From Clostridium_AD sp937920395 (GTDB taxonomy: Bacteria > Bacillota > Clostridia > Clostridiales > Clostridiaceae): DNA of 64,000 nt. The stretch lies in NCBI GenBank assembly GCA_052274345.1, contig DAVZGP010000008.1, forward strand, positions 29,134 through 93,133, given 5' to 3'. Below, one piece after another: positions 25,571-33,768 of the stretch. A program made the translations under genes and the position numbers. Position 1 is the first letter of the stretch. Every line of letters begins with the position of its first letter. The notes under the pieces are model-generated. The model did not search any database and was not told the DNA's origin. It saw only the letters and a program-made list of their open reading frames with translations.

Positions 25571-26509
25571 TCACCTTTCCTCTCTAAAATAAGGAACTGA
25601 GAGTCCAGCGGGTGGTGAATTTTTACCTGATTTTCTCATAGATACTATTACCAATATTATTATTGTAACTACATAAGGTAACAAGTCAATAAGATATTGT
25701 GATATTTCAAAACCTGGTAACCCTTGAAGTCTAAATCCTAATATATCAAGTCCCCCGAAAAGATATGCCCCAATTATTGCTTTTTGTGGTTTCCATGTTG
25801 CAAAAATTACAAGTGCAACTGCGATCCACCCTCTACCTGCCGTTACGTTTTCCTGCCATGCTGGTACATAAACAAGAGATAAGTATGCTCCACCAAGACC
25901 GCAAAGTGCTCCACCAATTAATGTGTTAGCATATTTATAAGCAGTAACATTTATACTTGCTGCATCAGCAGCTGCTGGATTTTCTCCAACTGCCATAGTG
26001 TTTAATCCCTTAGTCGTTTTATATAAATATACGAATAAAAGAATAGTCATAATATATCCAAAATATACGAACACATCATGATTAAAAAATATATCTCCTA
26101 TAAAAGGTATATTCCCTAGTATTGGAATTCTTACTGTAACAAAAAAATTCTTAATTGTATTTGGCGTAACTTGACCTATCAAACTTTTACCTACCATACT
26201 TGAGAACCCTGTTCCAAATATAGTTAATGTAAGTCCACATACGACTTGATTCGCCCTAAGAGATATAGTTAGAAAGGCATATATCAGAGCGCCAAAGCCA
26301 CCTGCAATTGCGGCAGCAATCATTGCTATAACAGGATTACCTGTACTTATTCCAGCCATAAACCCAATGACAGACCCCATTAGCATCATACCTTCTACCC
26401 CTAAATTAAGGTTACCAACTTTTTCTGTTAATAATTCACCAAGTGTTGCAAAAAGTAGAGGCGTACCAGCTACAACTGCAGCGGCTAAAAATGTTGTTAT
26501 ACTATTCAT
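25571..26509 (-). CDS. nupQ: nucleoside ABC transporter permease, NupQ type
   Basis: This 312-residue, multi-pass inner-membrane protein belongs to the branched-chain-type permeases that partner BMP lipoproteins (Bacillus NupQ/YufQ). Marks: GELLTEKVGNLNLGVEGMMLMGSVIGF near residue 25-50, SLRANQVVCGLTLTIFGTGFS near 82 and VGENPAAADAASINVTAYKYANTLIGGALCGLGGAYLS near 175. Its start overlaps the nupP stop by 8 bp (ATGAATAG), so translation is coupled. Last gene of the xpt operon. Confidence 0.9.
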   Translation of the reverse strand: MNSITTFLAAAVVAGTPLLFATLGELLTEKVGNLNLGVEGMMLMGSVIGFMAGISTGNPVIAMIAAAIAGGFGALIYAFLTISLRANQVVCGLTLTIFGTGFSSMVGKSLIGQVTPNTIKNFFVTVRIPILGNIPFIGDIFFNHDVFVYFGYIMTILLFVYLYKTTKGLNTMAVGENPAAADAASINVTAYKYANTLIGGALCGLGGAYLSLVYVPAWQENVTAGRGWIAVALVIFATWKPQKAIIGAYLFGGLDILGFRLQGLPGFEISQYLIDLLPYVVTIIILVIVSMRKSGKNSPPAGLSVPYFREER

Positions 26510-27581
26510 TTTTACTTACCTCCTTTAGTTTAGCTGAGAATTTAAAATTAATTTTATACTTTGTAAAAAATTCACTACCTAGTACAAAAAACAGTATAAT
26601 TGCTTGTATCAATTGAGCGGCAGCTTCGGGTATGCCAAATGCTGTTTGAATAAATGAGGCACCTTGAACAAGCGCCGCGAAAAGTATAGATACTATTACT
26701 ATAACCGGTGCAGAAAGTGCTGAGAGCCAAGCTATAATTATAGCTGTAAATCCTACTCCACCTGAAACATCTGCTGACAGCGTTCCACTAACAGCAGAAA
26801 CTTGAATAACACCTGCAATTCCACATAAGGCACCACTTAAAAATATAGCTATAAACATAGTTTTTCTAATTTTTATACCTGCATATATAGCAGTTTTTTC
26901 ACTCTCACCAAGAACTGAGATTTCATAACCCTTTTTAGTATATTTAATGAAAACATATACTAAAATTGCAAGTACAATTGCTATTATCCATCCCGCATTT
27001 ATACCAAAAACATTTGGCAGTGTTGCGTTATCTGAAAAAGTAGGAATTTTCGGAAAACCCATTGCAGCCTTATCTCTCCAAGGTCCATATTGAAGATAAG
27101 TTATAAACTTTATTGCAACATAATTTAACATTAAGGTTACTATAGTCTCATTAGTATTCCATTTTCCTTTAAGCAAAGCTGCAATTAACGCCCATAATCC
27201 CCCGCCTACTACTCCTGCGCAAAACATTAACAATAACAAAGGAAATTTAGGCATATTTGAAAATTTCAAAGCAAAATATGTAGCAGCAAATGCTCCCATT
27301 AGTATTTGTCCTTCTCCTCCAATATTCCAAAATTGCATTCTAAATGCTATTGCTATTCCAAGTGAACTTATAATAAGTGGTATAGCCTTAATAAGTGTTT
27401 GCTGGATACTATAAGTTGAACCAAAACTGCCCTGAACAATTGCTACATACACATCTAGTGGGTTAAGTTTTATAATAAGCAAAAACATTGCCAAAACCAC
27501 AAGCGATAGGAGTATTGCAAGACACCTTATTTTAAGGTTATCAACTTTGGTAATTTTAGACCTTTTAACAATCTGAATCAT
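26502..27581 (-). CDS. nupP: nucleoside ABC transporter permease, NupP type
   Basis: This 359-residue permease pairs with NupQ. It shows ALLKGKWNTNETIVTLMLNYVA near residue 132-155, YEISVLGESEKTAIYAGIKIRKTMF near 220 and LSGALCGIAGVIQVSAVSG near 250, as in YufP/NupP. About eight to ten hydrophobic segments. The ATG lies directly at the nupO stop, with no spacer. The pair forms the channel of a purine nucleoside importer. Confidence 0.9.
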   Translation of the reverse strand: MIQIVKRSKITKVDNLKIRCLAILLSLVVLAMFLLIIKLNPLDVYVAIVQGSFGSTYSIQQTLIKAIPLIISSLGIAIAFRMQFWNIGGEGQILMGAFAATYFALKFSNMPKFPLLLLMFCAGVVGGGLWALIAALLKGKWNTNETIVTLMLNYVAIKFITYLQYGPWRDKAAMGFPKIPTFSDNATLPNVFGINAGWIIAIVLAILVYVFIKYTKKGYEISVLGESEKTAIYAGIKIRKTMFIAIFLSGALCGIAGVIQVSAVSGTLSADVSGGVGFTAIIIAWLSALSAPVIVIVSILFAALVQGASFIQTAFGIPEAAAQLIQAIILFFVLGSEFFTKYKINFKFSAKLKEVSKNE

Positions 27582-29102
27582 CTATATCACGTCCATATCA
27601 TCAGTGTTTCCAACCATCATCATACCGATTTTTTCTCTTGAAGACTCTTTTGCATCGACGATTCCAGTAATTTCACCATCGCAAATCACCATAATCCTAT
27701 CACATAAATGAATTAACACATCAAGGTCCTCTCCTATAAATAAAACTGCAGTACCTTTTTTCTTTTCCTCACTTATGAGATCATATATCGTATAACATGT
27801 ATTAATATCAAGCCCACGAACAGCATATGCCATAATAAGTATTTTAGGATGCATGCTTAATTCTCTTCCAACTAATATCTTTTGAATGTTACCCCCTGAT
27901 AAATATTTTATAGGATGATATATATCAGGAGTTTTAATTTCAAATTTTTCCACCATTTCTTTTGCTTTTTCAATTACTGGTTTTCTATCTATAAATATCC
28001 CCTTTTGGTTATGATAATCCTTAAGTAATAGGTTATCCACCATACCCATAGACGCAACAAGGCCCATCCCTAATCTATCCTCTGGTATAAAGCTCATACT
28101 TATACCTTTGTTTATAATATCTCTTGGAGATTTGCCTACAAGGTCTTCTCCCTCAAGTACTATACTTCCACTAGATACATTCTCTATACCTGCAATAGCT
28201 TCACATAATTCTCTTTGCCCACTGCCTGCAATTCCAGCAACACCAAGGATTTCACCTTGCTTAAGAGAGAAACTAATATTTTTAACAATTTCTGCTTTTT
28301 CAGCATTTACAACTACTAAATCAGATACTTCTAGCATTACCTTGCCAACCTCTTTATTTACTTTCTTTATAGATAAATCTGCTTTGCGTCCCATCATTAG
28401 TTCTGTTAATTCTTTAGGACTTGTATCTTCTTTCTTAAGTGTTTTTATAGCCTCACCTTTTCTTAAAACAGTAATTTTATCACAAATCTCCATTACTTCA
28501 TTCATTTTATGACTTATGAATATTATTGCTTTTCCTTTTTCTTTCATACTTCTCATAATCTTAAATAATTTTTCTGTTTCACTTTCTGTAAACACAGTAG
28601 TAGGTTCATCTAACACTAAAATATCCGCACCTCTATAAAGCACTTTAAGTATTTCAAGATTTTGCCTCTCACCTACTGGCATCTGTGAAACATATTTATT
28701 CAAATCCATTTCCAAATGAAATTTTTCGCATATATCATTAATTTTTTTAATTTCTACCTTATTATTAAAAAATATACCTCTTGTTTGACCAAGTAATATA
28801 TTTTGCTTAGCAGTCATTTCTTCAACTAATTTAAAATGTTGATAAATCATTCCAACACCAGCCTTAATTGCATCCTTTGGACTATTAAAGTTAGTGTTTT
28901 TTCCGTGAATAAAAATAGAACCGCTGTCTGGTGTATAAACTCCAGATAACATGTTCATAAGGGTGCTTTTGCCTGCCCCGTTTTCACCTAGTAATGCATG
29001 GATTTCTCCGCCTAGTAGCGTTAAATTCATATTGTTATTAGCTATTACTTTCCCGAAGGTTTTACTAATATTTTCTATAGATACATAAGGGGTTTTATCC
29101 AT
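27582..29102 (-). CDS. nupO: nucleoside ABC transporter ATPase with two ABC domains, NupO type
   Basis: About 506 residues, two ABC domains in tandem. Domain 1 (about 5-235): Walker A LLGENGAGKSTLMNML near 38, signature MPVGERQNLEILKVLYRG near 140, Walker B ILVLDEPTTVF near 160. Domain 2 (about 255-500): GVAGIAGSGQRELCEAI, LSGGNIQKILVGREL near 405, and LIMAYAVRGLDI where the expected catalytic Glu is absent, as in other sugar/nucleoside-type fused ATPases. ATG 29102 follows GAGGATG; the longer frame upstream has no ribosome binding site. It lies between the BMP lipoprotein gene and the permeases. Confidence 0.92.
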   Translation of the reverse strand: MDKTPYVSIENISKTFGKVIANNNMNLTLLGGEIHALLGENGAGKSTLMNMLSGVYTPDSGSIFIHGKNTNFNSPKDAIKAGVGMIYQHFKLVEEMTAKQNILLGQTRGIFFNNKVEIKKINDICEKFHLEMDLNKYVSQMPVGERQNLEILKVLYRGADILVLDEPTTVFTESETEKLFKIMRSMKEKGKAIIFISHKMNEVMEICDKITVLRKGEAIKTLKKEDTSPKELTELMMGRKADLSIKKVNKEVGKVMLEVSDLVVVNAEKAEIVKNISFSLKQGEILGVAGIAGSGQRELCEAIAGIENVSSGSIVLEGEDLVGKSPRDIINKGISMSFIPEDRLGMGLVASMGMVDNLLLKDYHNQKGIFIDRKPVIEKAKEMVEKFEIKTPDIYHPIKYLSGGNIQKILVGRELSMHPKILIMAYAVRGLDINTCYTIYDLISEEKKKGTAVLFIGEDLDVLIHLCDRIMVICDGEITGIVDAKESSREKIGMMMVGNTDDMDVI

Positions 29103-29226
29103 ATTTACATCCTCATTTCTAATATATTTATTAGAGCTTATTGCCATCAAATTCAACAAATATAGCACTCATATAATATCATTTGTGCTATATTTATTAA
29201 CTTTTATATTTTGTTTCAAATGCTTA

Positions 29227-30330
29227 TTATTTTGCTATTTTTCCTTCTATACCTTTAACAAACCAATTAAATGATAATAGTTCCTTATCTGTCATAACTA
29301 TACCTTTTGCAATTTTAACAGCTCCACTTTGATCTACTAATGGTCCTACAAATATTTTATTTTTACCTGATAAAATATCAGCTTTTGCTTTAGCAACAGC
29401 TTCTGCTGCTCCTTTAGGCGCATTTTTTGTAAGTGGTGCAAGCGAAACTACTCCAGATTCTAGACCTTTCCAATAACTTCCTGACTTCCAAGTCCCAGCT
29501 TGAATAGCCTTTATTTGCTCAACATAATAAGGAGTCCAATTCCAAACTGGAGCTGTCATATATGATTTTGGCGCCTTAGCACTCATGTCTGTATTGTACC
29601 CAATCGCAGATATACCTGCTTCTTCTGCCGCTTGAAGTGGGCCTGCAGTATCTTGATGTTGAGTAATAACATCCACGCCTTCTGCAATTAGTGCTTTTCC
29701 TGCTTCTTTTTCTTTAGCTGGATCATACCAAGTATTAGTCCATTTTACTTTTACTATAGCTTTAGGATTAACAGATTGTACACCTAAAGTAAATGCATTA
29801 ATTCCTCTTACCACTTCTGGTATTGAGTATGCAGCTACATATCCTATTTTATTAGTTTTAGTTTTCATACCGGCAACTATACCTGAAAGATATCTTGCTT
29901 GATAAATACGACCGAAATATGTAGACATATTTGTCGATGTTGTGTACCCAGATGCATGAAGATATTTAACATCAGGATGTTTTTTAGCTGATGCTACCAT
30001 TCCATCCATAAATCCAAAGCTAGTTCCTACAATAACGTTAGCTCCTTGATTAATCATTTCCTCGCATGTTTGTTCTACATCTGCCACATTCTCTTTTACT
30101 GATTCCTTGAACAAAGTCTTTACACCTAATTGTTTTTCAAGACCTTTTCTTCCCATATCATGAGAATAAGTATAACCACCGTCACCTACAGGTCCTACAT
30201 ATATAAATCCTACTACTACTGGTTTCTTTACATCATTTGTCCCAGTTTTCTTTGTGCTACCACATCCTGCAAGCGCGAGTGATGTAATTAATGTAACTGC
30301 TAATAGTAAACTTCCTAATTTCTTTTTCAT
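29227..30330 (-). CDS. nupN: BMP-family nucleoside-binding lipoprotein
   Basis: This 367-residue protein has a lipoprotein signal ending in LALAGCGS, with acylated Cys at residue 23. The mature part is a BMP/Med periplasmic-binding fold: VVGFIYVGPVGDGGYTYSHDMGRKGLE near 38-64, FGFMDGMVASAKKHPDVKYLHASG near 104-128, IGYVAAYSIPEVVRGINAFTLGV near 161-184, and VDVITQHQDTAGPLQAAEEAG near 218. It captures purine nucleosides outside the cell for NupOPQ. ATG behind AAGGGGG; 37 bp after xpt. Confidence 0.93.
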   Translation of the reverse strand: MKKKLGSLLLAVTLITSLALAGCGSTKKTGTNDVKKPVVVGFIYVGPVGDGGYTYSHDMGRKGLEKQLGVKTLFKESVKENVADVEQTCEEMINQGANVIVGTSFGFMDGMVASAKKHPDVKYLHASGYTTSTNMSTYFGRIYQARYLSGIVAGMKTKTNKIGYVAAYSIPEVVRGINAFTLGVQSVNPKAIVKVKWTNTWYDPAKEKEAGKALIAEGVDVITQHQDTAGPLQAAEEAGISAIGYNTDMSAKAPKSYMTAPVWNWTPYYVEQIKAIQAGTWKSGSYWKGLESGVVSLAPLTKNAPKGAAEAVAKAKADILSGKNKIFVGPLVDQSGAVKIAKGIVMTDKELLSFNWFVKGIEGKIAK

Positions 30331-30367
30331 TAGTAATGCCCCCTTAAATCTTTTATGTAAAATATTA

Positions 30368-30940
30368 TTATTTAAAAACTACCTTATTATCTTTTAAAGA
30401 TTTTATTATGGCGAGTGACTCTACCTTAACCCCCTCCTTTTCTATACATTTTCTACCATTCTGGAATGCTTTTTCAATTACAATTCCCACTCCAACAATA
30501 TTAGCCTCAGCTTGACGTACAATTTTAATAAGACCGAGAGCTGCATTCCCATTTGCTAAAAAGTCATCAATTATCAAAATTTTATCTTCTTTATTTATAT
30601 ATCTTTTACTAGTTCTCACTTTATAATTCTTATTTTTTGTAAAAGAAAATACATCAGCCTCATATGCGTTATTATCCATTGTTGTGGAATCATTCTTTTT
30701 TGCAAACACTACAGGGACGTTGTTAAAATATTGTGCCACAATACATGCTATGCCTATACCTGATGCTTCAACTGTTAGTATTTTTGTAACTTCATCATTT
30801 TCAAATCTTTCTTTAAATTCTTGTCCTATTTCATTTAATAGTTTTATATCAATTTGATGATTGAGGAAACTATCAACCTTTAAAATCTCACTACCTATTA
30901 CTACTGCTTCACTTAATATCTTATTCTTTAGTGCTTCCAT
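30368..30940 (-). CDS. xpt: xanthine phosphoribosyltransferase
   Basis: Xpt salvages xanthine to XMP using PRPP. About 190 residues; starts MEALKNKILSEAVVIGSEILKVDSF, with VEASGIGIA near residue 64, FAKK near 83, and the PRPP-binding loop KILIIDDFLANGNAALG near 124-140. ATG 30940 follows GGAGAAAATGT; ten extra codons of the longer frame are not supported. It is the first gene downstream of a guanine riboswitch and terminator and heads the nucleoside uptake operon, so uptake and salvage are co-regulated by guanine. Confidence 0.94.
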   Translation of the reverse strand: MEALKNKILSEAVVIGSEILKVDSFLNHQIDIKLLNEIGQEFKERFENDEVTKILTVEASGIGIACIVAQYFNNVPVVFAKKNDSTTMDNNAYEADVFSFTKNKNYKVRTSKRYINKEDKILIIDDFLANGNAALGLIKIVRQAEANIVGVGIVIEKAFQNGRKCIEKEGVKVESLAIIKSLKDNKVVFK

Positions 30941-30984
30941 ACATTTTCTCCTTCGTAATAATTTTTTCATATTATGTATATATA

Positions 30985-31032
30985 AAACAATAACCCCCTA
31001 GATAACGATTTAATACGTTAACTAAAGGGGTT
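30985..31032 (-). terminator. riboswitch-controlled terminator before xpt
   Basis: On the minus strand AACCCCTTTAGTTAACG pairs with CGTTATCTAGGGGGTT, followed by ATTGTTTTA. It sits between the purine aptamer and xpt and is the likely off-switch. Confidence 0.85.
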
Positions 31033-31094
31033 TATAATAAAATCTTCCATAAAAATAATTTATACTAAAATTATTTTTACTTTATTTATCAAAA

Positions 31095-31164
31095 CACCCA
31101 TAGTCAAGTCTTTTAAGGTTACTTGGTAGAAACGCTTAGACCATATTTCTAAGCTTATATGAGT
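31095..31164 (-). promoter_or_regulatory. guanine riboswitch
   Basis: Read on the minus strand: ACTCATATAAGC, a P2 arm with loop AAATATGGT, the J2/3 segment GTTTCTACCAAG, a P3 arm with loop CCTTAAAAG, and the 3' strand GACTATGGGTG pairing back to P1. The pyrimidine in GACTATGG (position 74 of the xpt aptamer) is C, which specifies guanine rather than adenine. A possible promoter (TTGTAA at 31225-31230, TATAAA at 31204-31209, 15 bp apart) lies upstream. Confidence 0.93.
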
Positions 31165-31259
31165 TTGCGAATATTAATTTTTTTTTTCATTTCATCGTTC
31201 GTGTTTATACTTGTTATTACAATATTACAACATTTGTTTTATTAAATCAATATCTATTT

Positions 31260-32378
31260 TTAAAATTCGTATGGTTCAACCTTTTTCTCTATAACTACAG
31301 GGAAATCATCTGAACCTTCAAGCACTGTATTCTCACGCATAATTATATTTCTATCAACAATTACATTAGTGAGCTTACATCCCTTTTTAATTTCACATTT
31401 TTCAAATATTATACAATTTTTAATTTCCACGTCCTCATGTATGGTCACTCTTCTTGCGATTATACTATTCTCTATTTTCCCCTTCAAAATACATCCATTT
31501 GAAACTAAAGCGTTATTAACTTTTGATCCATTAAAATATTTAGTAGGGGCCTCATTTTTACTTTTTGTATAAATTAACCCATTACTAAAAAACAACTCTT
31601 TTGTTACCTTAGTTTTTAACATATCCATACTAGCAGAATAATAATTTCTCAAAGAATCTATACGCTTAACATATCCTTTAAACTCAAATGCATTTATGTT
31701 CAACTTCAAAACATGTTCATATATAAATGATTTTATTGAATTATGATATCCTGTTTGCATACCATTTTTCACAATATCAATAAGAGTGCTCTTTTTCATA
31801 ATAAACATTTCCATTGATATATTTAGTTTATCTGATACACCTATATTTTTCCCAACGCTTAAAACTTTATTTTCTTCATTAATATATAATGTACTGCAAC
31901 TTAAATAATCAATTTTCCCACTATTCGTTTTTTTATATAATAATGTTATGTCACTACCCGATTCCTCATGATAAGTTGCCGCTTCATTGTAATCCAAATT
32001 GCATAACATGTATGAAGAAGATATTATTACGTAATCTTGTTTTGATTTATAAATATATTCCACATTGTCGTTTAATACATCTATATCCCTTAACTCTGAT
32101 CTTTCTGATGTAAGATTAAATACAAATAGTCCATTTATTTTTCTATCTAAATCCCACGGTTTCCCTGAACCTAAATGACCAACTAATGACCTAGATTTTG
32201 TGTTAGTGAAAATGCCTACATTATGAATACCTGAATTAACCATATTGGAGAGCACAAAATCAATAATCCTGTATCTCCCTCCTATAGGTATAGCAGCTAT
32301 TGGTCTTGATTTTGTAAGGCTTTTAATATTATCTTCCCTCTCATTTAACATTAATATTCCCATATAATTTCCAAGCAT
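31260..32378 (-). CDS. glgD: GlgD-type ADP-glucose pyrophosphorylase subunit, copy 2
   Basis: About 372 residues. It has the nucleotidyltransferase fold of GlgC but the N-terminal AGGxGxRL loop is replaced by LMLNEREDNIKSLT, so it is probably a regulatory or assisting subunit of the GlgC/GlgD heteromer. GGRYRIIDFVLSNMVNSGI near residue 34 and a C-terminal left-handed beta-helix (ILKGKIENSIIARRV, CEIKKGCKLTNVIVD) are present. ATG 32378 follows GAGGTGAT. It pairs with glgC at 32398-33549 and is a close paralogue of 37796-38905. Confidence 0.9.
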   Translation of the reverse strand: MLGNYMGILMLNEREDNIKSLTKSRPIAAIPIGGRYRIIDFVLSNMVNSGIHNVGIFTNTKSRSLVGHLGSGKPWDLDRKINGLFVFNLTSERSELRDIDVLNDNVEYIYKSKQDYVIISSSYMLCNLDYNEAATYHEESGSDITLLYKKTNSGKIDYLSCSTLYINEENKVLSVGKNIGVSDKLNISMEMFIMKKSTLIDIVKNGMQTGYHNSIKSFIYEHVLKLNINAFEFKGYVKRIDSLRNYYSASMDMLKTKVTKELFFSNGLIYTKSKNEAPTKYFNGSKVNNALVSNGCILKGKIENSIIARRVTIHEDVEIKNCIIFEKCEIKKGCKLTNVIVDRNIIMRENTVLEGSDDFPVVIEKKVEPYEF

Positions 32379-32397
32379 TTTTATCACCTCTTTTATT

Positions 32398-33549
32398 TTA
32401 TACTTTAGTTAACATCTTTGAATTAGCTTTTATTTCGGCTCCTTCTTCTACAACAATAATATCTTTCCCATTTCCAATATATGAATCACGTCTTATGGTA
32501 ACATTACTCCCTACAATAGCTTTATCTATAACCACATTTTTTCCAATTTTAGTATTTGGTAAAATAACTGAATTAGTTATTTTAGTATTTTTACCTACAT
32601 GTACTCCTTGAAAAAGCACACAATTATTTATTTCTCCGAATACTGTACAACCCTCATTGAGCAATGCATTATTAATTTTAGCTTCTGGCCCTATATATTG
32701 AGGTGGTAACATAGGATTTACAGTATATATTTTCCAATTATTATCATGTATATCAAGTTCATTCTTATCAGATATCAAATCCATATTAGCGGACCAAAAA
32801 CTTTCAATAGTACCAACATCCCTCCAATATCCTTTAAATGGGAATGCATATAACTTCTGATTATCCTGAAGCATTTTTGGTATTATGTTTTTTCCAAAAT
32901 CATTACTTGATTCTTTATCGAGATTGTCCTCTTTTAAAAGTTTTTTAAGTACAGACCAGTTAAAAATATAAACTCCCATAGAAGCTAAATTATTTTTAGG
33001 CTCTTTAGGCTTTTCTTCAAATTCAAAGATACTATAATCTTCCTTTGTATTCATTATTCCAAACCTACTACACTCATCATCTGGCACCTCTATTACAGCA
33101 ATAGTAACATCAGCGCCTTTTTCTTTGTGATAATCTAGCATTTTCGAATAATTCATTTTATAAATATGGTCTCCTGATAAAATAAGAACATATTCCGGCT
33201 CAAAGTCATCAATATAATTTATATTTTGAAATATAGCATCTGCTGTGCCATTGTACCAATTGCCACCATTCTCACTCTGGTAAGGGGGCAGTAGACTTAC
33301 ACCACCGTTTCTCCTGTCTAAATCCCATGGAGCACCTATACCTATATGTGCATTTAACGCTAAAGGTTGGTATTGAGTAAGAACTCCTACTGTGTCTATA
33401 TCAGAATTTGAACAATTACTTAATGAAAAATCTATAATTCTATACTTTCCTCCGAATGGAACTGCTGGCTTCGCTGTCATCTTAGTTAATTGTTTTAACC
33501 TTGATCCTTGACCACCTGCTAGTATCATTGCTATCATTTCTTTTTTCAT
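32398..33549 (-). CDS. glgC: glucose-1-phosphate adenylyltransferase, copy 2
   Basis: GlgC makes ADP-glucose, the glucosyl donor for glycogen. About 383 residues; catalytic loop ILAGGQGSRLKQLTKMTAKPAVPFGG near residue 8-33, the GTADAIFQN and YVLILSGDHIYKMNY motifs near 108 and 124, FEEKPKEP near 175 and a C-terminal beta-helix (VLFQGVHVGKNTKITNS). ATG 33549 follows GGAGGGAG; the upstream extension of the frame is not supported. It is nearly identical in its first 120 residues to the copy at 38925-40079. It lies beyond the terminator at 33703-33740, so this pair probably has its own promoter. Confidence 0.93.
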   Translation of the reverse strand: MKKEMIAMILAGGQGSRLKQLTKMTAKPAVPFGGKYRIIDFSLSNCSNSDIDTVGVLTQYQPLALNAHIGIGAPWDLDRRNGGVSLLPPYQSENGGNWYNGTADAIFQNINYIDDFEPEYVLILSGDHIYKMNYSKMLDYHKEKGADVTIAVIEVPDDECSRFGIMNTKEDYSIFEFEEKPKEPKNNLASMGVYIFNWSVLKKLLKEDNLDKESSNDFGKNIIPKMLQDNQKLYAFPFKGYWRDVGTIESFWSANMDLISDKNELDIHDNNWKIYTVNPMLPPQYIGPEAKINNALLNEGCTVFGEINNCVLFQGVHVGKNTKITNSVILPNTKIGKNVVIDKAIVGSNVTIRRDSYIGNGKDIIVVEEGAEIKANSKMLTKV

Positions 33550-33702
33550 AATAGTTTTCTCCCTCCTATATTTTTTTAAATTGGGTATCATAAAAAACAT
33601 ATTAAATTAAAATAACTTTTTATAAAAGATTTGTCAGATTTTATTTCATTTTATCAAAATCATAGATTAATAAATACAATTTGTCAAGAAGGATTATAAA
33701 AC

Positions 33703-33740
33703 AAAATGCTATACTAGATAATTGACTAGTATAGCATTTT
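33703..33740 (-). terminator. terminator after glgP
   Basis: AAAATGCTATACTAG pairs perfectly with CTAGTATAGCATTTT across eight bases, with TTTTGTTTT following on the minus strand. It ends the glgB-glgC-glgD-glgA-glgP transcript and separates the second glgC-glgD pair. Confidence 0.88.
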
Positions 33741-33768
33741 CATATAACTAAACCTTAATATTATTAAA

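Noticed and set aside
27800..27850. Inactivating mutations in the second ABC domain of NupO
   Set aside because: A degenerate catalytic site in one of the two domains is common in fused sugar and nucleoside ATPases.
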